Source: CAG-791 sp963650385 (GTDB lineage Bacteria > Bacillota > Clostridia > Lachnospirales > Lachnospiraceae). From it: DNA of 64,000 nucleotides. Location: NCBI GenBank assembly GCA_963650385.1, contig CAVJLL010000004.1, forward strand, positions 23,414 through 87,413. Reading direction: 5' to 3'. The position numbers were made by a program, and so were the translations under genes. Positions 44,619 to 52,666 of the stretch are shown here, piece by piece; within the stretch, counting starts at the first letter, position 1; every line of letters starts with the position of its first letter. The notes below the pieces were generated by a model. It worked only from the letters and a program-made list of their open reading frames with translations, was not told the origin of the DNA and made no database searches.

Positions 44619-44655
44619 AGCAGCGGTTTTGCGAATGAGCGCTGAAGAGTTATGA
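44619..44655 (+). repeat. GCGATTTTGCGAA-type element after topA
   Basis: AGCAGCGGTTTTGCGAATG (44619-44637) matches 18 of 19 positions of 55583-55601, and the following bases are a diverged right arm. It starts 2 nt after the topA stop, in the same orientation as the other copies. Confidence 0.5.
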
Positions 44656-44677
44656 CATTTTGTATGGGAGTGACAAC

Positions 44678-45472
44678 ATGAGCAAGGGAATGAGTAATGT
44701 ACAGCTTCTGGATAAAACCAGAAAAATCGAACGGCTGCTGCACAACAACAGCACCGGGAAGGTCGTCTTCAATGACATCTGTGCCGTGATGAGCGAGATT
44801 ATGGAGAGCAATGTGCTGGTGCTCTCTCATAAGGGAAAGATCATCGGTGTTGCAGAAAGAGAGGGTATCTCTACCATCGGAGCACTTGGAAAGGAAGGCC
44901 TCGGCGAGGTAATCGACAAGGACCTCAATGAGCGTCTTCTGGCAATTCTCTCCACGAACGAGAATGTTATGCTCGGCGCACTCGGCCTCGATACGGAGGA
45001 TTCGGAGCACAACGCCATCATCTGCCCGATCGAGATTGCAGGAGAGCGACTCGGGACCGTTTTTATGTACAACCAGGGACGCCCCTACGATATTGATGAC
45101 ATCATCATCTGCGAGTACGGCACGACCGTCGTCGGAATGGAGATGCTGCGGGCAGTGTCCGAGGAATCTGCCGAGGAAAACCGCAGAACCGCAATCGTTA
45201 AGTCTGCATTCTCCACATTGTCCTACACGGAGATTCAGGCAATTCTCCATATCTTCGAAGAGATGGACGGCAAGAAGGAAGGAATCCTGGTTGCCTCCAA
45301 GATCGCAGACAAGGCAGGCATTACGCGCTCTGTAATCGTCAATGCACTCCGCAAGTTTGAATCGGCCGGCGTCATTGAGTCCCGCTCCTCCGGCATGAAG
45401 GGAACCTACATCAAGGTGCTCAACGATGCGGTGTACCGCGAGCTCGATGCCATGCGCACACGCATCGGCTAA
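44678..45472 (+). CDS. codY: GTP- and branched-chain-amino-acid-sensing repressor CodY
   Basis: CodY (264 aa) is the global regulator of Firmicutes that represses amino-acid synthesis and uptake genes when GTP and branched-chain amino acids are plentiful. The N-terminal GAF domain (LLDKTRKIERLLHNN to about residue 150) is followed by a linker helix and a winged helix-turn-helix near the C-terminus (ASKIADKAGITRSVIVNALRKFESAGVIESRSSGMKGTYIKV). The ATG at 44678 is preceded by GGGAGTG; a TTG 18 nt upstream is less likely. It is downstream of topA. Confidence 0.96.
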   Translation: MSKGMSNVQLLDKTRKIERLLHNNSTGKVVFNDICAVMSEIMESNVLVLSHKGKIIGVAEREGISTIGALGKEGLGEVIDKDLNERLLAILSTNENVMLGALGLDTEDSEHNAIICPIEIAGERLGTVFMYNQGRPYDIDDIIICEYGTTVVGMEMLRAVSEESAEENRRTAIVKSAFSTLSYTEIQAILHIFEEMDGKKEGILVASKIADKAGITRSVIVNALRKFESAGVIESRSSGMKGTYIKVLNDAVYRELDAMRTRIG

Positions 45473-45480
45473 TCGATTAA

Positions 45481-45522
45481 CCGGACAACTCCGCCAGGAC
45501 CCGTCGTGGCTGGCGAGTGTAC
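45481..45522 (-). repeat. GTACACTCG-to-GGCGGAGTTGTCCG repeat, copy 2
   Basis: Read on the minus strand this runs from GTACACTCG through CGACGGGTCCTGG to CGGAGTTGTCCGG and matches copy 1 at 42252-42296 apart from a short diverged stretch. Together they are inverted repeats about 3.2 kb apart around topA and codY. Confidence 0.65.
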
Positions 45523-45534
45523 TGCTACTGCCGC

Positions 45535-45562
45535 TTGACTGGCGCGTGCGCAGTGGTATAAA
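45535..45562 (+). promoter_or_regulatory. Promoter P1 for rpsB-tsf
   Basis: TTGACT (45535-45540) and TATAAA (45557-45562) are spaced by 16 bp. It is followed closely by a second promoter. Confidence 0.55.
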
Positions 45563-45566
45563 GCGC

Positions 45567-45595
45567 TTGCGTGCCGCATCAGGATATGGTATGCT
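45567..45595 (+). promoter_or_regulatory. Promoter P2 for rpsB-tsf
   Basis: TTGCGT (45567-45572) and TATGCT (45590-45595) are spaced by 17 bp, lying 32 bp after P1. The -10 has an upstream TATGG context, so it is weaker than P1 by consensus. Confidence 0.45.
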
Positions 45596-45793
45596 TGCAA
45601 GGCTGTGCGGCGTTTTCTGCTCGCAGGAGACGAATGCGCTGCACGGTGAAGGACTATTAAACACGCGCTTCCAGCAGGTGCCGGTGGCCGAAAGGCTGGC
45701 ATGGTCCTTGGGGGATGTTCATCCTCTGCTGCGGAAAGAGGTGCGGACGGCCGGCTGCTCCCGGCAAACAAACCAATTATGGAGGATAATAAA

Positions 45794-46570
45794 ATGAGCG
45801 TAGTATCTATGAAGGAACTGCTTGAGGCAGGTGTACACTTTGGTCATCAGACCCGTCGCTGGAACCCGAAGATGGCTCCTTACATCTTCACGGAGCGCAA
45901 CGGAATCCACATCATCGACCTTCAGAAGTCGGTTGTAAAGGTGGATGAGGCCTACAAGGCAGTATTCGAGATTGCAGAGCAGGGCGGCACAATCCTGTTC
46001 GTCGGAACGAAGAAGCAGGCACAGGATTCTGTAAAGGCTGAGGCAGAGCGCTGCGGCATGTACTATGTCAACCACAGATGGCTCGGCGGCATGCTCACCA
46101 ACTTCAAGACCATCCAGACCAGAATCGAGCGTCTGAACAAGATCAACGAGATGGAGAACGACGGAACCTTCGATGTACTGCCCAAGAAGGAAGTGGCTGC
46201 TCTCAAGAAGGAGCAGGAGAAGCTTCAGGCGAACATCGGCGGCATCACCACCATGGCACACATTCCGGATGCCATCTTCGTTGTCGATCCCAAGAAGGAA
46301 AAGATCTGCGTGAATGAGGCTCACAGCCTTGGCATCACTCTGATCGGTATCGCTGATACCAACTGCGATCCCGATGAGCTGGACTACATCATCCCCGGCA
46401 ACGACGACGCAATCCGCGCCGTAAAGCTTCTCTGCTCCAAGATGGCAGATGCTGTTATCGAGGCTCGTCAGGGCGAGGAGAACGTTGCAGCAGATGCACA
46501 GGGACAGGACGCTCTGGCAGCAGAGTCCGCAGCAAGCGAGGCTGAGCAGGCAGCAGAGGGAACTCTGTAA
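45794..46570 (+). CDS. rpsB: 30S ribosomal protein S2
   Basis: S2 (258 aa) joins the 30S late and contacts S1 or the Shine-Dalgarno helix region. MSVVSMKELLEAGVHFGHQTRRWNPKM and TMAHIPDAIFVVDPKKEKI and NHRWLGGMLTNFKT are diagnostic. The ATG at 45794 has GGAGG upstream; the longer frame from 45701 is not used. The last 30 residues or so are Ala/Glu/Gln-rich (NVAADAQGQDALAAESAASE), a variable tail common in this clade. Confidence 0.96.
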   Translation: MSVVSMKELLEAGVHFGHQTRRWNPKMAPYIFTERNGIHIIDLQKSVVKVDEAYKAVFEIAEQGGTILFVGTKKQAQDSVKAEAERCGMYYVNHRWLGGMLTNFKTIQTRIERLNKINEMENDGTFDVLPKKEVAALKKEQEKLQANIGGITTMAHIPDAIFVVDPKKEKICVNEAHSLGITLIGIADTNCDPDELDYIIPGNDDAIRAVKLLCSKMADAVIEARQGEENVAADAQGQDALAAESAASEAEQAAEGTL

Positions 46571-46574
46571 TCCA

Positions 46575-46623
46575 GTATCTAATCGGAGCCAAGCGATTTT
46601 GCAAATGGGCTCGGAATAGATAC
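46575..46623 (+). repeat. Palindromic element between rpsB and tsf (best copy)
   Basis: GTATCTAATCGGAGCC (46575-46590) pairs with GGCTCGGAATAGATAC (46608-46623) at 14 of 16 positions, with a 17-nt loop containing GCGATTTTGC. The segment 46592-46622 matches 55586-55616 at 30 of 31 positions. There is no T-run, so it is not a normal terminator. Confidence 0.7.
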
Positions 46624-46677
46624 ATTTCCCTATCCATTACGTACGAAACGCCGCGTACCGCGGCACAGGAGGTTATT

Positions 46678-47628
46678 ATGGCAATCACAGCAGCTCAGGT
46701 TAAAGAGCTTAGAGAGATGACCGGTGCCGGCATCATGGAGTGCAAGAAGGCACTGACCGAGACCAACGGCAACACCGAGGAGGCTGTAGAGCTTCTCCGC
46801 AAAGCCGGCGCTGCAAAGGCTGAGAAGAAGGCCAACCGCATTGCAGCAGAGGGTCTTTGCTACGTTGCACAGACCGAGGACAATAAGGCAGCGGTCGTTG
46901 AGGTGAATTCCGAGACTGACTTCGTTGCAAGCAATGCTACCTTCAAGGAGTATGTACAGAAGGTTGCCAATGCAGCACTTGCTACAGAGGCCTCTGATCT
47001 GGAGGGCTTCCTGGCTGACAAGTGGCCGGAGGATGCTTCCAAGACCGTCAGCGAGAGCCTGGTAGACATGATCGCTGTTATTTCGGAGAAGCTTTCCATC
47101 CGCCGTTTCGAGAAGGTGGAGGCTGCCGACGGCATCGTTGCTTCGTATGTGCACGGCGCAGGACGCATCGCTGTTCTGGTTGAGGCACAGACCGATGTTG
47201 TCAATGACGAGATCAAGGAAGCAGTCCGCAACGTAGCTATGCAGGTTGCAGCTCTGTCTCCGAAGTATGTCAGCGAGGAGGACATCCCGGCAGACGTTCG
47301 TGAGCACGAGAAGGAGATCCTTCTGGCACAGGCTGTTGCCGAGAACGAGGCTCTTCCGGAGAATAAGAGAAAGCCTCAGCAGATCCTTGAGAAGATGCTG
47401 GTAGGCCGTCTGAATAAGGAGTTTAAGGAAATCTGCCTGAATGACCAGGTTTATGTCAAGGCAGAGGATGGCAAGCAGTCCGTTGCTGCATACGTTGCTG
47501 AGGTCGGCAAGAAGAACGGTGCGAACATCACCATTAAGAAGTTCGTTCGCTATGAGACCGGCGAGGGAATGGAGCATAAGGAAGAGAACTTTGCCAAGGA
47601 AGTTATGGAGCAGGTTGGTAAGGCCTGA
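46678..47628 (+). CDS. tsf: Elongation factor Ts
   Basis: EF-Ts (316 aa) recharges EF-Tu by exchanging GDP for GTP. The N-terminal UBA-like domain (AITAAQVKELREMTGAGIMECKKALTETNGNTEEAVELLRKAG) is followed by the EF-Tu interaction region with NSETDFVASN, where the TDFV motif inserts beside the EF-Tu nucleotide site. The ATG follows AGGAGGTTATT. It is downstream of rpsB as usual. Confidence 0.97.
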   Translation: MAITAAQVKELREMTGAGIMECKKALTETNGNTEEAVELLRKAGAAKAEKKANRIAAEGLCYVAQTEDNKAAVVEVNSETDFVASNATFKEYVQKVANAALATEASDLEGFLADKWPEDASKTVSESLVDMIAVISEKLSIRRFEKVEAADGIVASYVHGAGRIAVLVEAQTDVVNDEIKEAVRNVAMQVAALSPKYVSEEDIPADVREHEKEILLAQAVAENEALPENKRKPQQILEKMLVGRLNKEFKEICLNDQVYVKAEDGKQSVAAYVAEVGKKNGANITIKKFVRYETGEGMEHKEENFAKEVMEQVGKA

Positions 47629-47684
47629 GCCCTTCTGAACAGTTACCTTGGAAGTAATCCGTTCGTTCACATGGTGACGAGAGA

Positions 47685-47723
47685 GCCGGAGGGCATGCAT
47701 TGCGCTGCCCTCCGGCCTTTTTT
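47685..47723 (+). terminator. Intrinsic terminator after tsf
   Basis: A perfect 10-bp stem (GCCGGAGGGC at 47685-47694 with 47707-47716) and a 12-nt loop are followed by C and six T. Confidence 0.87.
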
Positions 47724-47745
47724 ATACGGGGAACGAGGAGAGATT

Positions 47746-48471
47746 ATGAAATTCAGCAGAATAAACGATACAACCATCAACTGTATAATCTCCGAGGAGG
47801 AGCTGGCAGGAAGCGGCATCACGCTGGACGATATCATGAGTCGCCAGGGGAAGGCAGTGGAGTACCTGCGGCGTGTGGTGATGGAGGCGGTCCGTCAGGA
47901 GAACTTCCATCTGGACGCTGCCTTCACATCGATGCAGATCGGCGTCATGCGGGATGGCTCCCTTTCGCTGACGATTTCCAGCGATGATCCCTCGGAAAAC
48001 GGTGCGGCGCCGGATCCCCTGGCAGCCGCCAAATCTGCCATCGAGACGCTGCTCGCCTCCATGCGGGAAAGCGCTTCGTCAAAGGACGCATCGGCGCCGG
48101 ATGATAAGGAAACGGCAAAGACGCAGGAAAACGGGGAGCAGAAGACGACCGGGCCCGCAGAGCCCGGGCAGCCAAGGCGCCTTCAGTACTGCTATACATT
48201 TCTGTCCATGGCGGATGTTATTGAGTGCTGCCGCAGGATTCCCGGCGCCGGTCAGTTCACCTCGTCTCTGTGGAAGAATGAGGAGGAAGGAATTTATCAG
48301 CTCCTTCTGTCTGCACGGCCGGAGGATGCGCAGCTCTTTGAGCAGGCACTTGTTGCAATGAATGAATTCGGCAGCCTTGCAGATGCACCTGCAGAGGCGG
48401 CTGCCTATATTATGGAGCACGATAAATGCATTCTGAAAGAAAACGCAGCGGCGCAGCTGGCCAGTATGTAG
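47746..48471 (+). CDS. mecA: MecA-like adaptor protein
   Basis: This 241-aa protein resembles MecA, the adaptor that brings substrates to the ClpC-ClpP protease in Firmicutes. The N-terminal domain (MKFSRINDTTINCIISEEEL, about residues 1-80) and a C-terminal domain (CYTFLSMADVIECCRRIPG and EGIYQLLLSARPEDAQLFEQAL) are separated by a polar linker of about 45 residues rich in Ser, Asp, Lys and Glu. The ATG follows GAGGAG. The last 46 nt overlap the rluF-like gene, which is on the same strand but in a different frame. Confidence 0.8.
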   Translation: MKFSRINDTTINCIISEEELAGSGITLDDIMSRQGKAVEYLRRVVMEAVRQENFHLDAAFTSMQIGVMRDGSLSLTISSDDPSENGAAPDPLAAAKSAIETLLASMRESASSKDASAPDDKETAKTQENGEQKTTGPAEPGQPRRLQYCYTFLSMADVIECCRRIPGAGQFTSSLWKNEEEGIYQLLLSARPEDAQLFEQALVAMNEFGSLADAPAEAAAYIMEHDKCILKENAAAQLASM

Positions 48472-49190
48472 ACGCAGCAGACGGAATCCGCCTGAACAAG
48501 TTCATCGCCTCCTCCGGCCTGTATTCCAGACGCGAGGCGGACCGCCTGGTGGAGCTCGGAGAAGTCACCGTGGATGATGAGCCGGCACAGCCCGGCATGC
48601 GGATTACCGGCAGGGAAAAGGTAAAGGTAAGAGACCAGATCATCCGCTCCCAGAGCCAGAAGGTCGTTGTGGCCTATTACAAGCCGGCCGGTGTAACCGT
48701 GACGCGCAGCGATCCGCATGCGCGGGTTACACTCGAGGATGTGTTCCGCTATCCCATGCATCTGACCTATGCAGGGCGTCTCGATCGGGATTCCGAGGGG
48801 CTTCTTTTGATGACCAATGACGGAGAGCTGATCGATGCTATGATGCGCTCATCCAACGAGCACGAGAAGGAGTACATCGTACGGACCCGGGGGAAAATCA
48901 GCGATGAGGATCTTCATCAGATGTCGAAGGGAATCTGGCTGAAGGATCTCGAGGTCAAGACCAGACCCTGCCGCATTGAGAGGCTGGGAGACTACACCTT
49001 CCGCATTGTACTGACGCAGGGACTGAACCGTCAGATCCGGCGGATGTGCAAGGCCAGGGGGCATGAGGTGAAAACCTTAAAGCGCGTGCGCGTACTGAAC
49101 ATTACGACGAAGGGACTGCAGCCCGGGATGCAGCGGGAGCTGTCGCAGGACGAGCTGCAAAAGCTCTATGAAATGGCAGGTCTGGCATGA
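48426..49190 (+). CDS. RluF-like pseudouridine synthase
   Basis: This 254-aa enzyme belongs to the RsuA/RluB/RluF family, which makes pseudouridine in rRNA (or tRNA). An S4-type RNA-binding domain is at about residues 20-66 (RLNKFIASSGLYSRREADRLVELGEVTVDD). The catalytic Asp120 is in YAGRLDRDSEGLLLMTNDG, and GLNRQIRRMCKARGHEV is the C-terminal core motif. The start at 48426 lies inside mecA and has GGAG at 48414-48417; no later start would keep the S4 domain. The stop overlaps the ligA ATG. Confidence 0.85.
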   Translation: MHSERKRSGAAGQYVDAADGIRLNKFIASSGLYSRREADRLVELGEVTVDDEPAQPGMRITGREKVKVRDQIIRSQSQKVVVAYYKPAGVTVTRSDPHARVTLEDVFRYPMHLTYAGRLDRDSEGLLLMTNDGELIDAMMRSSNEHEKEYIVRTRGKISDEDLHQMSKGIWLKDLEVKTRPCRIERLGDYTFRIVLTQGLNRQIRRMCKARGHEVKTLKRVRVLNITTKGLQPGMQRELSQDELQKLYEMAGLA

Positions 49191-51208
49191 CATATGCAGA
49201 ATATGAGGAGCTCCGGAGCACCATTGAGGAGCACATGGATCGGTATTACAACCAGGACGATCCCGTCATCAGTGATTATGAATACGATCAGCTGATGCTG
49301 CGCTTAAAGGCAGCAGAAAAGGAGCATCCGGACTGGGTTACGCCGGATTCGCCGACGCAGAAGGTCGGCGGAAGCGTAAAGCGCGAGGCCGGCGTGAAAG
49401 TGGTCCACGATGTTCCGATGCTCTCCATCGAGGATGTATTCACGAAGGAAGCTGTCCTTGCGTGGGTGGAGAAGGTGCAGGAGCGGCACCCCGGAACGGC
49501 CTTTTCCGTGGAGGTGAAGGTGGATGGACTCTCCATGTCGCTTCGCTATGAAAAAGGCGCAGATGACAGGCTCCATCTGCAGCTGGCGGAATCCCGCGGA
49601 GACGGACTGATCGGAGAGGACGTGACGGTCAACGCCCGCGTCATTCCCGATGTCCCGGAGACCATCGGACTTCCCTGCGAGAGCCTGGAGCTGCGCGGCG
49701 AGGTGTACATGACTCATGAGGCGTTTGAGCGCTACAACCAGAAGATGGAGAACCTCGGCAAAAAAACGGCGGCAAACCCCAGAAATCTTGCGGCGGGCAC
49801 CCTTCGGCAGCTGGATGCATCGATCACCAAAGAGCGCGGGCTGCGGATGTTCATCTTCAATGTGCAAAGAGGCCCCGCGGACCTGATGGACAGCCACACG
49901 AGAGCACTGGATATTCTGCAGGCAGCAGGCGTTCCGACGGTGTATCACAGGCGGTGCACGACCCCGGAGGAGATCTGGATGGCGATTGAAGAGATCGGAC
50001 AGATGCGGGAGGCGCTGCCCTTTGATCTGGACGGCGCTGTGGTGAAGCTGGATGACATTTCACTTCGAGATGAATTCCCGGCAGGCAGCAAGTATTCGAG
50101 CGGCCACATCGCCTACAAATATCCGCCGGAGGAGAAGGTGGTAACCATGGACCGGATTCTGGTGGACGTTGGCCGCACGGGGAAGCTCACCTTTACCGGT
50201 GAATTCCACGACAGCGCCACGGGGAAGCCGGCCAGGCTCTGCGGTACCAGCGTCAGCCGGGCAACGCTTCATAATCAGGACTACATTACGCAGATGCAGA
50301 TCGGAATCGGCGGAGAATACCGCCTCTTCAAGAGCGGCGAAATCATTCCGAAGTTAAATGGCTGTGTTACACCGCCGAAGGCGGTTTTTGCGGCGCCGTC
50401 CGTCTGTCCCGTCTGCGGAGCACCGCTGATCCGGGAGGAGGATACGGCGGACATCCGGTGTGTCAATCCCGAGTGCCCGGCACAGCTGGTGAACTCGATC
50501 GCGTATTTTGCCTCCCGAGGCTGCATGAACATCATGGGGCTCGGCGATACGCTGGTGGATGCGCTGGTCCGGGAAGGCTATCTGCACAGCTATGCGGATA
50601 TATACCATCTGAAGGAGCATCGCGAGGAACTGATCGAGAAGGGGCTGATCGGCAAGGAGAAGAATACCGACAAGGTGCTGGCGGCCATTGAAGCCTCCAA
50701 GAGCAATTCTCCGGTTCTGCTGCTGACAGGCCTTGGAATCCGGAACTGCGGAAAGGCGGCGGCAAGAGAGATCCTCGCTCATTATGACAGCATCGATGCA
50801 CTGGCAGGCGCCTCCGAAGAGGAGCTGACCGGGATCCCGGACATCGGGGAGACGACGGCCCGGTGCATTCACGACTTTTTCGCTTCGGCGGCGGGCAGGG
50901 ATGTACTGAAAAGGCTGCGGGAAGCGGGCGTGAATCTGCGGGTGGAGGCATCTGCAGCAGCATCGGACGTGCTGGCCGGCAAAACCTTTGTTGTCACCGG
51001 AACACTTCCAACGCTCGGGCGCAAAGAGGCCGAGGAACTGATCCGGGCGAACGGCGGCCGGGTATCCGGAAGCGTTTCCGGGAAGACGAGCTATGTGCTG
51101 GCAGGAGAGGCGGCCGGCTCCAAGCTGACAAAGGCGGCGGAGCTGGGAATTCCGGTCATTACAGAGGATGAGCTGCATGCGATGCTGCAGGCCGAAGAGA
51201 GGGCCTGA
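49187..51208 (+). CDS. ligA: NAD-dependent DNA ligase LigA
   Basis: LigA (673 aa) seals nicks in DNA using NAD+. The Ia domain has ISDYEYDQLM (NAD-binding Tyr pair), and the adenylated Lys111 is in VEVKVDGLSMSLR. An OB fold, a four-Cys zinc finger (CPVCGAPL ... CVNPECPAQL), helix-hairpin-helix repeats and a C-terminal BRCT domain (GKTFVVTGTLPTLGRKEAEEL) complete the family architecture. The ATG overlaps the rluF-like stop by 4 bases. metA follows after 35 nt. Confidence 0.96.
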   Translation: MTYAEYEELRSTIEEHMDRYYNQDDPVISDYEYDQLMLRLKAAEKEHPDWVTPDSPTQKVGGSVKREAGVKVVHDVPMLSIEDVFTKEAVLAWVEKVQERHPGTAFSVEVKVDGLSMSLRYEKGADDRLHLQLAESRGDGLIGEDVTVNARVIPDVPETIGLPCESLELRGEVYMTHEAFERYNQKMENLGKKTAANPRNLAAGTLRQLDASITKERGLRMFIFNVQRGPADLMDSHTRALDILQAAGVPTVYHRRCTTPEEIWMAIEEIGQMREALPFDLDGAVVKLDDISLRDEFPAGSKYSSGHIAYKYPPEEKVVTMDRILVDVGRTGKLTFTGEFHDSATGKPARLCGTSVSRATLHNQDYITQMQIGIGGEYRLFKSGEIIPKLNGCVTPPKAVFAAPSVCPVCGAPLIREEDTADIRCVNPECPAQLVNSIAYFASRGCMNIMGLGDTLVDALVREGYLHSYADIYHLKEHREELIEKGLIGKEKNTDKVLAAIEASKSNSPVLLLTGLGIRNCGKAAAREILAHYDSIDALAGASEEELTGIPDIGETTARCIHDFFASAAGRDVLKRLREAGVNLRVEASAAASDVLAGKTFVVTGTLPTLGRKEAEELIRANGGRVSGSVSGKTSYVLAGEAAGSKLTKAAELGIPVITEDELHAMLQAEERA

Positions 51209-51243
51209 AGGAACACAGCTGTACATGGAAAGAAGGGGCAGAT

Positions 51244-52152
51244 ATGCCGATACGTATTCAAAATGATCTTCCGGTCAAGGAAGAGCTGGAAAGAGAGAAT
51301 CTGTTCATTGTCGATGAGAACCGGGCAGCGCACCAGGACATTCGTCCGCTGGAGATCTGCATTCTCAATCTCATGCCCAAAAAGGAGGATACCGAGCTGG
51401 ATATCCTGCGAATGCTGAGCAACACACCGCTTCAGCTGAACATTACCTTCATGCGCATGAGCTCGCACATGAGCAGGAACACCTCATATTCGCATCTGCA
51501 CCAGTTCTATGTCAGCTTTGACGATCTGAAGGACCGGCATTTTGACGGATTGATTATCACCGGAGCACCGGTGGAGAAGCTCGCCTACGAAGAGGTGGAT
51601 TACTGGAATGAGCTCTGCCGCGTGTTCGAGTGGAGCAAGAAAAATGTGACCTCCACCTTCCATATCTGCTGGGGGGCACAGGCAGGGCTGTATTACCATT
51701 ACGGTCTGCCGAAGGTCATGCTCCCTGCCAAGCTCTCCGGTGTTTATCTGCACCGGGTGCTGCACCGCAAGGATCCGCTGGTAAGAGGTCTGGATGATAT
51801 TTTCCTGATTCCTCACAGCCGGTATACTGAGGTCCCCGCAGAAGCCATCCACGCGTGCAGTCAGCTTCGGGTTCTGGCAGAGTCCCAGGAGGCCGGAGTG
51901 CTGCTGTGTACCACCGAGGATGGGCGGCAGGTCTTTATTTTCGGTCACGGCGAATACGACCGCTATACGCTGCAGGGCGAATACGAGCGCGATCTGGAGA
52001 AGGGCATTGAGCCGGAGCTGCCGGTGAATTATTTCCCGGACAACGATCCGAACAGGCGCCCGCTCCTGCAGTGGCGGAGCGCGAGCCAGGCAATCTACAG
52101 CAACTGGATCAATTACTACGTGTACCAGGCTACTCCGTATGACTGGGTCTGA
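51244..52152 (+). CDS. metA: Homoserine O-acetyltransferase (MetA family)
   Basis: MetA (302 aa) activates homoserine for methionine synthesis. The catalytic Cys142 (HICWGAQAG), His235 and Glu237 (HGEYD) are at the usual places. Residue 111 is Glu (GAPVEKLAYEEVDYW). In this family Glu at 111 goes with acetyl-CoA use and Gly with succinyl-CoA, so it is named an acetyltransferase by inference. The ATG follows AAAGAAGGGG. It lies between ligA and a small zinc-finger gene, away from other methionine genes. Confidence 0.93.
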   Translation: MPIRIQNDLPVKEELERENLFIVDENRAAHQDIRPLEICILNLMPKKEDTELDILRMLSNTPLQLNITFMRMSSHMSRNTSYSHLHQFYVSFDDLKDRHFDGLIITGAPVEKLAYEEVDYWNELCRVFEWSKKNVTSTFHICWGAQAGLYYHYGLPKVMLPAKLSGVYLHRVLHRKDPLVRGLDDIFLIPHSRYTEVPAEAIHACSQLRVLAESQEAGVLLCTTEDGRQVFIFGHGEYDRYTLQGEYERDLEKGIEPELPVNYFPDNDPNRRPLLQWRSASQAIYSNWINYYVYQATPYDWV

Positions 52153-52197
52153 TTGACCGGTAGGAGTGTATGATTCTTTTCGCACACAGAGGACGAC

Positions 52198-52548
52198 ATG
52201 GAGAAATCGGATCCGACGCTTCATATGAAATTTGAACAGCAGATCCCGGACTTTCTGGCGGATCGGCTTACGAACCAGAGGCTGGAGAGCTTTCTGGAGC
52301 ATTACGATGCGTGCAGAAGCTGCCGGGAGGAGCTCTCGGTCCGGTATCTGATCGGAGAGGGACTGGCTAAGCTGGAAACGGGGGAGCCCTTCAATCTGGA
52401 GAAGGAGCTCTCAGGCTATGTGCAGCTCGAGCGCGGCCGGCTGCGCCGAAGGGAGCATTTTGTGCAGCTCGCCATCGGGTATGAGGTACTGACGCTGGCG
52501 GTATTTGCCGCAGCGGTGGTGGTAAGCCTTGTACTGGGGGTGTGGTAG
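52198..52548 (+). CDS. Small membrane protein with anti-sigma-like zinc finger
   Basis: The product is 116 aa. Residues around 35-42 read HYDACRSCREEL, with the spacing His35, Cys39, Cys42 seen in zf-HC2 zinc fingers of anti-sigma factors. A single membrane helix is near the C-terminus (about residues 93-114, VLTLAVFAAAVVVSLVLGVW). Such proteins usually bind a sigma factor from the cytoplasmic face of the membrane, but no sigma factor gene is nearby. No function is claimed. It lies downstream of metA by 45 nt. Confidence 0.6.
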   Translation: MEKSDPTLHMKFEQQIPDFLADRLTNQRLESFLEHYDACRSCREELSVRYLIGEGLAKLETGEPFNLEKELSGYVQLERGRLRRREHFVQLAIGYEVLTLAVFAAAVVVSLVLGVW

Positions 52549-52569
52549 AAGGTACTTAGGATATGCAGT

Positions 52570-52601
52570 TTCATTGCTGCCGGCCTGTGGACAGCAATGA
52601 A
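52570..52601 (+). promoter_or_regulatory. Hairpin upstream of polA
   Basis: TTCATTGCTG (52570-52579) pairs perfectly with CAGCAATGAA (52592-52601) across a 12-nt loop. It lies in the 118-nt gap upstream of polA. There is no T-run, so it is not a standard terminator for the zinc-finger gene. Confidence 0.5.
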
Positions 52602-52666
52602 GGCGTTCTGCACTCTATCGAAGTGGAAGTGCGTTTTCACGGAGGCGCTTCGGGCCGGAAAGGGAG

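Larger units (their letters stand above)
45473..45793 (+). other. codY-rpsB gap with tandem promoters
   Basis: This 321-nt gap holds a repeat copy (45481-45522), two overlapping-range promoters (45535-45562 and 45567-45595) and a leader of about 190 nt before rpsB. The frame is open upstream of the rpsB ATG but no better start exists. I see no terminator for codY and no clear S2-leader fold, although the GC-rich part at about 45680-45770 can form several stems. Confidence 0.5.
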
